Shown: one piece after another, positions 1 to 7,356 of the stretch
Layout of the letters: every line of letters begins with the position of its first letter
Position numbering within the stretch: the stretch's first letter is position 1
Assembly: GCF_003987395.1 (NCBI RefSeq)
Contig: NZ_PIPT01000009.1
Location: 93,578 to 157,577, forward strand
DNA length: 64,000 nucleotides
Source of the DNA: Pseudidiomarina aquimaris
GTDB taxonomy: Bacteria; Pseudomonadota; Gammaproteobacteria; Enterobacterales; Alteromonadaceae
Direction: 5' to 3'
Made by a program: the position numbers and the translations under genes
The notes under the pieces: generated by a model
Database searches by the model: none
The model's input: only the letters and a program-made list of their open reading frames with translations
What the model was told of the DNA's origin: nothing

Positions 1-2253
1 GCGCTAGGTATTTTCGGTGCCGGTAACGTTGGCTCGGCGGTAACCAACTTCGGCGCACCGTTCCTGCTTGTTGCTCTTGGTTGGCAAGGCGCCGCACAAG
101 TCTATGCCACGGTGATTGGTATCATGGGTATCGCCTTTATCGTCTTGGCGAAAGAAGACCCACTCACGCAGCAACGCCGCCAGCAACCGAAACAAAGCTT
201 CTGGGAACAAATGGCGCCACTTGCGGAATTGCGGGTCTGGCGTTTCAGTCTGTATTACTTTTTTGTCTTCGGTGCTTTTGTTGCTTTGGCTTTATGGCTG
301 CCGCATTACCTGATGGAGGTGTATGACCTCAGCATCAAAGAAGCCGGTATTATTGCCGCCCTCTACACCATTCCAGCTTCTTTGTTCCGCATTCTCGGCG
401 GTTGGTTATCAGATAAATACGGCGCGCGGCGGGTCATGTACTGGACCTTTATTGCTTCAGCCGTCTGTACCTTCTTATTGAGTTACCCTTCCACTGAATA
501 CATAGTTCAGGGCGTGCACGGTGAAATCCGTTTCCAATTTGAAGTCACCCTTGCCATGTTTGTGGTGCTGACCTTTGTTCTGGGTTTCTTCATGTCGCTG
601 GGTAAGGCCGCTGTATTCAAACACATTCCAGTCTACTATCCGAAAAGCGTCGGTGCAGTCGGCGGTGTGGTTGGTATGATCGGTGGTCTCGGTGGCTTCT
701 TCTTGCCCCTCACCTTCGGTATGTTGAATGACGTGATTGGCGTATGGCAAAGCGTGTTTATGCTGTTGTTCGCCATTACTGTCGGTTCGTTGTGGTGGAT
801 GCACTTTGCTATCCGTCGCGCCGAGCGTATGGAGTTACGCAGTGGCTCTGAACAAACAGACTTACCTGAACTGTCGACGCCTGACCACTACACCCTTGAT
901 GATTGGCGTCCAGAAGATAAAGGCTTTTGGGAAACCAAAGGTAAAAAAATTGCCACCCGCAACCTATGGATCTCGATTCCCAACCTGTTCTTAGCGTTCG
1001 CGGTGTGGACCATCTGGAGTATCTTGGTGGTCAAAATGCCACAGCTTGGCTTTGGTTATTCATCGAACGAGCTTTTTTGGCTCGCTGCGCTGCCAGCACT
1101 GTCCGGTGCCACACTACGAATTTTTTACAGCTTCATGGTACCTATCTTTGGTGGTCGGCGCTGGACCGCAATTTCGACCGCGTCGTTGCTTATCCCCTGT
1201 ATTTGGATAGGGTTTGCCATTCAGAATCCTGATACACCGTACATGATCATGCTGATTCTGGCGCTCCTTTGCGGCTTTGGTGGTGGTAACTTCTCCAGCT
1301 CAATGGCGAACATCAGCTTCTTCTATCCGCAAAAAGAGAAAGGCGGTGCCTTGGGCATGAACGCCGGTCTGGGTAACCTCGGTGTGTCGGGCATGCAACT
1401 GCTCGCTCCATTGGTTATTGCCAGCAGCGTGTTTGGTCCCTTTGGCGGCGACCCGTTAACCGTGGTTAGCGGCGCTAATGCCGGTAGCGAGTTGTGGTTG
1501 CAGAACGCCGCGTTCTTGTGGGTTCCGCTGATTGCCATCGGCGCGATTGCAGCGTGGTTTGGTATGAACGATATTTCTTCTGCCAAAGCGTCGTTTAGCG
1601 ACCAAGCGGTTATTTTCAAACGCTCACACAACTGGATCATGTGTATTTTGTACTTGGGTACGTTCGGTAGCTTTATCGGCTTTGCCGCAGGCTTCCCGCT
1701 GCTATCGGGCATGTTGTTCCCAGAAGTCGACCCAACAAAATATGCTTTCTTAGGTCCTCTTGTTGGCGCTCTCTCGCGACCTGTCGGTGGTGTGATTGCC
1801 GATAAACTTGGCGGTGCACGGGTGACCTTCTGGAACTTCTTACTGATGATCGCTGGTGTGGTCGGGGTGCTTTACTACTTGCCTCTTGGCGACAGCGCTG
1901 GCAATTTCACTGGCTTCTTTGCCTCGTTCTTAGTGTTGTTCATCGCCACAGGTATCGGTAACGGTTCAACGTTCCGTATGGTACCGGTGATTTTCTTGAA
2001 CCAACGCAAGCGTGTGCACGGTGACACCGACACTGCCATCAAAGAAGGTAACAAAGAGTCTGCTGCAGTTATCGGCTTTATCTCAGCCTTTGCAGCCTAC
2101 GGCGGGTTCTTTATTCCGAAAGCTTACGGTACTTCAATTGCCATGACTGGCAGCGTGGCGGGAGCGCTTTATGCTTTTGTCGGCTTCTACGCGCTGTGTA
2201 CCGTTATCACTTGGTGGTTCTATTCGCGCAAAGGTGCTGCTGACCCTTGCTAA
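1..2253 (+). CDS. narK: NarK1-NarK2 fusion nitrate/nitrite transporter (5' end outside window)
   Basis: Major-facilitator carrier of the inner membrane that imports nitrate and exchanges it for nitrite during nitrate respiration. The frame is open from base 1, so the visible 750 residues lack the N-terminus; fused NarK1-NarK2 proteins are usually near 900 residues. The first visible part is the C-terminal portion of a NarK1 domain, with GNVGSAVTNFG near residue 8. A hydrophilic linker near bases 830-950 leads into a complete NarK2 domain. That domain has both nitrate signatures (GFGGGNFSSSMANIS near base 1275; KEGNKESAAVIGF near base 2040) and the two substrate arginines (ATLRIF near base 1110, SRPVGG near base 1775). 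The gene ends before a terminator and is convergent with mog. In the K1-K2 family the first half is a proton symporter and the second an antiporter; this is family knowledge. Confidence 0.93.
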   Translation, partial: ALGIFGAGNVGSAVTNFGAPFLLVALGWQGAAQVYATVIGIMGIAFIVLAKEDPLTQQRRQQPKQSFWEQMAPLAELRVWRFSLYYFFVFGAFVALALWLPHYLMEVYDLSIKEAGIIAALYTIPASLFRILGGWLSDKYGARRVMYWTFIASAVCTFLLSYPSTEYIVQGVHGEIRFQFEVTLAMFVVLTFVLGFFMSLGKAAVFKHIPVYYPKSVGAVGGVVGMIGGLGGFFLPLTFGMLNDVIGVWQSVFMLLFAITVGSLWWMHFAIRRAERMELRSGSEQTDLPELSTPDHYTLDDWRPEDKGFWETKGKKIATRNLWISIPNLFLAFAVWTIWSILVVKMPQLGFGYSSNELFWLAALPALSGATLRIFYSFMVPIFGGRRWTAISTASLLIPCIWIGFAIQNPDTPYMIMLILALLCGFGGGNFSSSMANISFFYPQKEKGGALGMNAGLGNLGVSGMQLLAPLVIASSVFGPFGGDPLTVVSGANAGSELWLQNAAFLWVPLIAIGAIAAWFGMNDISSAKASFSDQAVIFKRSHNWIMCILYLGTFGSFIGFAAGFPLLSGMLFPEVDPTKYAFLGPLVGALSRPVGGVIADKLGGARVTFWNFLLMIAGVVGVLYYLPLGDSAGNFTGFFASFLVLFIATGIGNGSTFRMVPVIFLNQRKRVHGDTDTAIKEGNKESAAVIGFISAFAAYGGFFIPKAYGTSIAMTGSVAGALYAFVGFYALCTVITWWFYSRKGAADPC

Positions 2254-2283
2254 AGGGTCGGCTGGCAAGCTGCACTGCAGATA

Positions 2284-2313
2284 TAAAAAAGGGTCACATC
2301 AAGTGACCCTTTC
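2284..2313 (-). terminator. Rho-independent terminator between narK and mog
   Basis: A perfect 10-bp stem (AAAGGGTCAC at 2288-2297 with GTGACCCTTT at 2303-2312) has a 5-nt loop. On the minus strand it is followed by a run of T, so it best terminates mog. It may also stop narK transcripts, because the right arm is followed by a weaker T-rich stretch. Confidence 0.85.
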
Positions 2314-2326
2314 TGCATTTGTAGCC

Positions 2327-2866
2327 TTATTTTTTCGGGCGAAAAGGTTTGATGACGGCTTCATCGCACTCAAGATAGGGGCCATTCATTAGGTCGATGC
2401 AATAAGGGATTGCGGGGAACACGGCATCAAGGCACTGACGAATGGCTTTCGGCTTGCCCGGGAGGTTTACAATAAGGCTCGAACCACGCAGGCCCGCAGT
2501 TTGCCGAGATAAAATTGCGGTCGGTACGTACTTCAGCGACTCAGTTCGCATGAGTTCGCCAAAGCCAGGCATCATACGATCACACACGGCTTCGGTGGCC
2601 TCTGGGGTTACATCGCGCTCAGCAGGCCCTGTGCCGCCGGTGGTGACCACCAAACAACAGTGTTCGTCGTCTACCAGTTCGCGTAAGGTTGCCTCAATGA
2701 CATCTTTTTCGTCTGGGATCAGACGGTAATAAGCTTGCCAAGACGAGGTTAAGTAATCATTCAAGGTCGCTTCAATCGCTTTACCCGAAATGTCATCGTA
2801 AACACCGGCACTGGCGCGATCACTTACCGTGACGATACCAATGCGGGCGGTTGTTTCAGCTTTCAT
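2327..2866 (-). CDS. mog: Molybdopterin adenylyltransferase Mog
   Basis: Adenylylates molybdopterin before molybdenum insertion, the step that precedes MoeA in molybdenum-cofactor synthesis. The 179-residue product has the MoaB/Mog fold motifs TVSDRAS near the N-terminus, VTTGGTGP in the middle and PGKPKA near the C-terminus. I start it at the ATG at 2866, which has GGAG about 5 nt upstream; the frame is open further but without a ribosome site. It overlaps the 3' end of ubiV by 11 bp, so it is probably translated from the ubiUV transcript. A second family member (MoaB-like) lies at 34759-35271. Mog fits this one better because of its length and the conserved GLRGSSLIVNLPG region. The cofactor it helps make is needed by NarG. 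Confidence 0.9.
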   Translation of the reverse strand: MKAETTARIGIVTVSDRASAGVYDDISGKAIEATLNDYLTSSWQAYYRLIPDEKDVIEATLRELVDDEHCCLVVTTGGTGPAERDVTPEATEAVCDRMMPGFGELMRTESLKYVPTAILSRQTAGLRGSSLIVNLPGKPKAIRQCLDAVFPAIPYCIDLMNGPYLECDEAVIKPFRPKK

Positions 2867-3767
2867 AATTCTCCACTTTTGTTGCGGACGCCTCATCTAC
2901 TTGCACCAAACCCGCCAATTTCAACCAGTATCCATTGCTCTCACTACTCGCCAACGGATACGGCTGCAAACCGTCTTGATTCATTCTAAAGCGGCGTAGC
3001 CAGGTCATGTTGTCATGAACTTGTGGGCTTAAGCGTACCATATCCACTAAGCCATGCATGCTCTTGAGTTGGTTAATCAAATTATAGCGCGTGCCCGACT
3101 GCGTCTGGATACCATTCAACACAAACACCTCGGTGCCATCTTGGCTGGTGACCGTTCGCCCCTGCGGATACTTAATACAACAGAGCTCACACTGATCTTT
3201 GGCACGGTTCTCAGAACGCGCGGTAAAGCAGCGGCCAGACCAGGCGAGAGGCAAATGGCCAAAGGCAAACAGCTCTGTTTCGAAGCAATCACGCACACTC
3301 TCAATAAGTGGCTCAGCGAGGAGTTCAGCCAGCCAGTCACGCGAGAGTTCTACTGGAATGACCCAGCGCTTCATCCCCATACCCACGAGCTTGCGCAAGC
3401 TGTGCTGATTGTAGACTTGCAACGCTGCACCGCCGACAAAAGGCAACTTATTCTCGTGCAAAAAGCTGATCGCGCCCACGTCATTGGCTTCGACCATAAA
3501 CTCGCCATTGTCACAGTATTTTCGCAATTCGCGTAATTCTGAGGGTGCTTCAAGAAGCGTCATAGTCGACAAACAAACCTGCTTACCCGCTTCACGCAGC
3601 ATCTGTGCTAGACGAAAATAGTCTTCAAATTTAAGTTCCCGCCGCTTACTACATACGGTTTCACCTAAATACACACAATCAACGTCAGATTCGGCCACCT
3701 GCTGATAGAAGCGCTCAACTTGCTGTTGCGGCCAAAAGTACAAAATAGGTCCAAATGAGAACTGCAT
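2856..3767 (-). CDS. ubiV: UbiV, oxygen-independent ubiquinone hydroxylation subunit (U32 family)
   Basis: Partner of UbiU in the heterodimer that hydroxylates the ubiquinone ring without O2, using prephenate as the oxygen donor in the E. coli system. The product is 303 residues with the U32 fold. With the ATG at 3767 (GGAAG upstream) the cysteines fall at 39, 180, 193 and 197. These are the same positions reported for the 4Fe-4S ligands of E. coli UbiV, which supports this start. The stop of ubiU is 2 bp upstream, so the two are co-translated. In this window ubiquinone would serve NarI and the quinol NO reductase during anaerobic growth. Confidence 0.93.
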   Translation of the reverse strand: MQFSFGPILYFWPQQQVERFYQQVAESDVDCVYLGETVCSKRRELKFEDYFRLAQMLREAGKQVCLSTMTLLEAPSELRELRKYCDNGEFMVEANDVGAISFLHENKLPFVGGAALQVYNQHSLRKLVGMGMKRWVIPVELSRDWLAELLAEPLIESVRDCFETELFAFGHLPLAWSGRCFTARSENRAKDQCELCCIKYPQGRTVTSQDGTEVFVLNGIQTQSGTRYNLINQLKSMHGLVDMVRLSPQVHDNMTWLRRFRMNQDGLQPYPLASSESNGYWLKLAGLVQVDEASATKVENYES

Positions 3768-3769
3768 GA

Positions 3770-4765
3770 TCACTTCCATTTTCGGTGGTAGGCGCCCAAG
3801 GTGGTTTGGCTACCTTCAGATAAATTTGCCAGCACCGCATTCCATTCGCTTTGCACAGCAAAATGCTCAGGATTTTGCATGACGCGATCGATGGCTTGCC
3901 GCCACACACGCGTAATCTGTGCAACATAAGCGGGACTGCGTTGCCGCCCTTCGATTTTCAAGCTGGCGATACCCTCTTTGTAGAGCTCGGGAAGTAAGTC
4001 CAAAGTATTCAAACTGGTGGGCTCTTCTAAGGCATGGTAGGTGGCATCGCCTACTTTAAAGCGGCCTTTGCAAAGTGTGGGGTAGCCAGCGGTTTCGTCG
4101 GCCGCAAAACGATCGATCAAGATACCGTTTAAACGTGACTCAAGCCTGCCGTCGGCGGTTTCATCCCAACGTACGTATTGTGCGGGCGAACAGGCGCCGG
4201 CGGTGTTGGGCGACTCGCCGGTCATGTAAGAACTCAGGTAACACCGGCCTTCCGCCATAATGCAGAGGCTGCCAAAGGCGAAAACCTCCAGCTCCACATC
4301 TGTGGTACGAGCCAACGAGCGTACTTGTTGCATGGAAAGTACGCGCGGCAGCACCACACGTTTTACACCGAACTGCTTGTAAAAGTCGATGGCGGCTGCG
4401 TTGGTCGCCGAAGCCTGCACGCTTAAATGCAGCTCTAACTTGGGGTAGCGCTCGGCGGCATAAGCAAGCACTGCAATATCCGCCACAATCAGTACATCGA
4501 CCCCAGCTGCGGCCGCATCATCGACGGCTTGCCGCCAATGGTCCCAAGTAAGTACGTGGGCAAAGGTATTAATCGCTACGTGAATCTTTTTGCCATAACT
4601 ATGCACGAGCCGCACAGCGTCGCGTAAACTCGCAGCGTCTAGATTCAACCCTGCGAAATGCCGCGCGTTGGTTTCACCTTTAAACCCCACATACACTGCG
4701 TCAGCGCCATTCTCGAGCGCTGCTTTCAAAGCTGGCATACTGCCAGCAGGACAGAGTAATTCCAT
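3770..4765 (-). CDS. ubiU: UbiU, oxygen-independent ubiquinone hydroxylation subunit (U32 family)
   Basis: U32-family protein that pairs with UbiV for O2-independent ring hydroxylation of ubiquinone. The 331-residue product begins MELLCPAG, the usual start of this subfamily. Cysteines at 168, 175, 192 and 232 match the 4Fe-4S ligand set of UbiU. IEGRQRSPAY near residue 285 is the U32 signature region. The ATG at 4765 follows AAAGGCG. It is divergent from ubiT across about 120 bp, the usual ubiT/ubiUV arrangement. Its paralogue trhP lies at 37109. The older annotation as a 'peptidase' is misleading. Confidence 0.93.
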   Translation of the reverse strand: MELLCPAGSMPALKAALENGADAVYVGFKGETNARHFAGLNLDAASLRDAVRLVHSYGKKIHVAINTFAHVLTWDHWRQAVDDAAAAGVDVLIVADIAVLAYAAERYPKLELHLSVQASATNAAAIDFYKQFGVKRVVLPRVLSMQQVRSLARTTDVELEVFAFGSLCIMAEGRCYLSSYMTGESPNTAGACSPAQYVRWDETADGRLESRLNGILIDRFAADETAGYPTLCKGRFKVGDATYHALEEPTSLNTLDLLPELYKEGIASLKIEGRQRSPAYVAQITRVWRQAIDRVMQNPEHFAVQSEWNAVLANLSEGSQTTLGAYHRKWK

Positions 4766-4886
4766 GTTTTCGCCTTTACTTTTTACCTGCAATGAAGAGG
4801 TTTATTGATCTTCACCGTGAACATGCATTCATAATGGCAATTATAATGCTTCGTGACGTTGACGTGGCGCAAATGCGAGGCAATGA

Positions 4887-5369
4887 ATGGATATCACCAA
4901 AGTAGTAGAGTGGGCACCGCGGGTGCTGGCTAAAGGCGTGTCAGTGGCACCGGCGGGACTGACTTGTAAGGTTATTGAACAATTCTTTCGACGGATGTTT
5001 GCGGCAGATAGCAGAGCCGGCGCCTTCGACTTTCTTGCCGGCCGTTGGGTGGCTATCGCCATCACCGATCTCGGCCTCAACTTTGTCGTTACCAGTCGCC
5101 CCCAAGGCGCTCAACACGTGCTTTGCGTACAACCCAACGCTAGCGAAGTAGCGGTGACCATGCGCGTTAGCTGGCCGGTGTTACTGCAACTGGCAACCCA
5201 GCAAGTCGACCCCGATACGTTGTTCTTTCGCCGCAAGCTAATGGTCACCGGTGACACGGAACTTGGCTTACAGCTCAAGAACCTGCTCGACACCATAGAA
5301 ATCAAGGAACGCATGCCGGCATTTGCTTACCAACAATTGGAATTGTTGGCAGAAAAGTCCTTGACCTAG
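4887..5369 (+). CDS. ubiT: UbiT, SCP2-domain accessory factor for anaerobic ubiquinone synthesis
   Basis: A 160-residue SCP2 (sterol-carrier-like) domain protein. In E. coli UbiT is needed with UbiU and UbiV to make ubiquinone without oxygen, and is thought to bind the hydrophobic intermediates, as UbiJ does in the aerobic complex. Sequence support is the SCP2 core (DGRWVAIAITDLG-like segment near residue 50, then TLFFRRKLMVTGDTELGL near 110). GAGG lies 6 nt before the ATG at 4887. It is divergent from ubiU. Its stop codon lies inside an FNR-type box (5361-5374) that belongs to the downstream hemN promoter. Confidence 0.9.
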   Translation: MDITKVVEWAPRVLAKGVSVAPAGLTCKVIEQFFRRMFAADSRAGAFDFLAGRWVAIAITDLGLNFVVTSRPQGAQHVLCVQPNASEVAVTMRVSWPVLLQLATQQVDPDTLFFRRKLMVTGDTELGLQLKNLLDTIEIKERMPAFAYQQLELLAEKSLT

Positions 5370-5374
5370 ATCAA
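5361..5374 (+). promoter_or_regulatory. FNR-type box upstream of hemN (distal)
   Basis: TTGACctagATCAA matches 9 of 10 bases of the FNR consensus TTGAT-N4-ATCAA. It overlaps the ubiT stop codon. Its centre is about 43 bp upstream of a second box. The position fits class I activation of a start near 5430, where TAAAAT at 5419-5424 could be the -10 element. Site use is inference. Confidence 0.7.
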
Positions 5375-5403
5375 AGAAGTAACCCTTCAGGAGTATCAAA
5401 TTT

Positions 5404-5417
5404 TTGATCTGAATCAC
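5404..5417 (+). promoter_or_regulatory. FNR-type box upstream of hemN (proximal)
   Basis: TTGATctgaATCAC matches 9 of 10 bases of the FNR consensus and lies 42 bp before the hemN ATG. It overlaps the likely promoter core, so it may tune or repress rather than activate. Twin FNR boxes before hemN suggest direct oxygen control. Confidence 0.7.
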
Positions 5418-5458
5418 TTAAAATAAGCTCCACATTCGCCGCTTTATTGGAGTTCGCT

Positions 5459-6826
5459 ATGTCTGCGGTTACATGGGATCAAGCTTTGATCGACAAATAC
5501 AACATTAACGGCCCGCGCTATACCTCTTACCCAACAGCGCTTGCGTTAACCAGTGACTTTGACCGCGCTAAGGTAGGGCAAACACTTGCGGGGGCGCCCA
5601 AAGCCCTGAGTCTGTATCTGCATCTACCGTTCTGCCATAAGCTTTGCTATTACTGCGGCTGCAACAAAGTGATTACGCGGCACCAGCATAAGGCTGACCG
5701 CTATCTGGATATGCTGGCTAAAGAAATGGCAATGTACCAGCCACTGCTGGGTGACCGCGTGGTCAACCAAATTCATTTAGGCGGCGGCACTCCGACGTTC
5801 CTCACCGAAGAACAATTGACACGCCTTTGGCAGTTGCTGAACCAGTATTTCACGATTACCGACGATGCTGAGTTAAGTATTGAAATCGACCCGCGCAGTT
5901 GCAGTGACGATAAGCTACGCCATTTGCGTAAACTAGGCTTCAATCGCGTTAGTTACGGTGTCCAAGATTTCGATGAGAAGGTGCAAATTGCCATTAACCG
6001 CGTACAAGACACCGACCTCATCAAACATCAGGTACAACTGAGTCGTGAGCTCGGCTTTGACTCGATTAACTTGGATTTGATTTACGGCTTGCCCTATCAA
6101 CAACCGAAAAGCTTCGCCGCATCGATTGATCAGGTCATTGAGCTCGCACCAGACCGTGTGTCACTGTTTAGCTACGCACACTTGCCACAGCGCTTTGCTG
6201 GACAACGAAAAATTCCTGATAGCTCGCTGCCATCAGCGCCAATTAAACTTGAGTTATTACAACTTGGCATTACTCGCTTTAGCGCCGCAGGCTACCAGTT
6301 TATTGGCATGGACCACTTTGCCAAAGTTGAAGATGAGCTTGCGCAAGCGCAGCAACAAGGTCGTTTACAGCGTAACTTCCAGGGCTATACCACGGCCGGG
6401 CAAGACTGCATGTTAGGCTTGGGCGCTTCGTCGATTAGCCAAATCGATGGTGTACTCTGGCAGAACGCCAAAGACTTACCGGATTACTACAAAGCAATTG
6501 AAAGCGGCGAGTTACCTGTGGTCAAAGGCTTTAGCTTAAGTGCCGATGATCGTTTGCGCGCGGCCCTCATTTCGCAGGTCATCTGTCACTTTAACCTTGA
6601 TCTCGAAGCGTTCAGCGAGCAGTGGCACATGGATGACTTTTGGGGGTATTTTGCCAATGCGAAAACCAAGCTTCAGCCGTTTATCGAAGATGGTTTGGTC
6701 GAGGTGTCAGCCACGGAACTCAAAGTTACTGAGCTCGGGCGATTGTGGGTGCGCAGTATCTGTGCGTGCTTTGACGCCTACCTCGACAACGAGGCAGGAA
6801 TGCCTCGCTACTCGAAGGTGGTGTAA
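5459..6826 (+). CDS. hemN: Oxygen-independent coproporphyrinogen III oxidase HemN
   Basis: Radical-SAM enzyme that decarboxylates coproporphyrinogen III to protoporphyrinogen IX without O2, the anaerobic bypass of HemF in heme synthesis. The 455-residue length is typical of true HemN. The cluster motif is C59-x3-C63-x2-C66 followed by C68 (CHKLCYYCGC). HLGGGTPTFL near residue 105 and the HemN C-terminal domain follow. The ATG at 5459 has TTGGAG upstream. Two FNR-type boxes precede it. It would supply heme for NarI, norB and cytochromes when oxygen is absent; the later pathway genes hemCDXY are at 58-62 kb. Confidence 0.96.
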   Translation: MSAVTWDQALIDKYNINGPRYTSYPTALALTSDFDRAKVGQTLAGAPKALSLYLHLPFCHKLCYYCGCNKVITRHQHKADRYLDMLAKEMAMYQPLLGDRVVNQIHLGGGTPTFLTEEQLTRLWQLLNQYFTITDDAELSIEIDPRSCSDDKLRHLRKLGFNRVSYGVQDFDEKVQIAINRVQDTDLIKHQVQLSRELGFDSINLDLIYGLPYQQPKSFAASIDQVIELAPDRVSLFSYAHLPQRFAGQRKIPDSSLPSAPIKLELLQLGITRFSAAGYQFIGMDHFAKVEDELAQAQQQGRLQRNFQGYTTAGQDCMLGLGASSISQIDGVLWQNAKDLPDYYKAIESGELPVVKGFSLSADDRLRAALISQVICHFNLDLEAFSEQWHMDDFWGYFANAKTKLQPFIEDGLVEVSATELKVTELGRLWVRSICACFDAYLDNEAGMPRYSKVV

Positions 6827-6830
6827 CGGC

Positions 6831-7238
6831 TTAGGCGAACAGCTGTAAAAGTTCGCCCTGCTTGTTCACCGTAACAAAGTCGGCAATGCTGCCGGCTTTT
6901 ATTTTATTCACCATGAGCGTAAGTGGCTGCTCCGCTTCGTCACTGCTCGGTGGGTGACCTGCACGACCTTCCATGCTGGCAATGAAAGCAATGTCCCAAT
7001 CAATACCGGTGCGATTCGATTCATCCACCAATACGGCAAAGTCCATCACTTCTTCCGGCAACTTATCAACGCAAAGTACTGGCTCTAAAGCCCCACCTTG
7101 TTGCTCGGCAAAGCGGGCTTGTTGGCTAGCCGTGGCATCTTGCGGTAATTCGGCTTTGGCCAATACAAATAGCAAGCGCTGTGGCTCTGGCTGCTGCTGG
7201 GCTGCGGCGATCAGGTCGCTATAACTTTCAATAACCAT
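6831..7238 (-). CDS. Conserved hypothetical protein next to nrdD
   Basis: A 135-residue soluble protein with no signal peptide or membrane segment. I do not recognise a characterised domain. The stretch QRLLFVLAKAELP near residue 20 and GIDWDIAFIASMEGRAG near residue 78 are well formed. Similar proteins in other proteobacteria are, as I recall, sometimes labelled 'ribonucleotide reductase subunit alpha', but nothing here resembles a reductase. The gene is convergent with hemN (4 bp apart) and lies downstream of nrdG-nrdD in the same direction, separated from them by a terminator, so it probably has its own promoter. Confidence 0.7.
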   Translation of the reverse strand: MVIESYSDLIAAAQQQPEPQRLLFVLAKAELPQDATASQQARFAEQQGGALEPVLCVDKLPEEVMDFAVLVDESNRTGIDWDIAFIASMEGRAGHPPSSDEAEQPLTLMVNKIKAGSIADFVTVNKQGELLQLFA

Positions 7239-7305
7239 AGGTTGTATCTCTTACAAAGATTTTCGACCTGTTATTGTAATTGTTTCATACACCACACCCC
7301 ATACA

Positions 7306-7329
7306 ACAAAAAAGGGAGCTGAGCTCCCT
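7306..7329 (-). terminator. Rho-independent terminator of nrdD
   Basis: AGGGAG-ctgag-CTCCCT forms a GC-rich hairpin at 7313-7329. On the minus strand it is followed by a T-run (plus-strand AACAAAAAA at 7306-7312). It lies 27 bp past the nrdD stop codon and so ends the nrdG-nrdD transcript. Confidence 0.85.
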
Positions 7330-7356
7330 CTTTGTGAGTAGTTTTGCTGATCGTCG

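Noticed and set aside
2327..2866. Calling this gene MoaB
   Set aside because: The length and the GLRGSSLIVNLPG segment fit Mog better, and a separate MoaB-like gene is in the moaA operon.
4805..4818. FNR-like TTGATcttcACCGT between ubiU and ubiT
   Set aside because: Only one half-site is good (about 6 of 10 overall). FNR control of ubiUVT is plausible from E. coli, but this sequence does not support it well.
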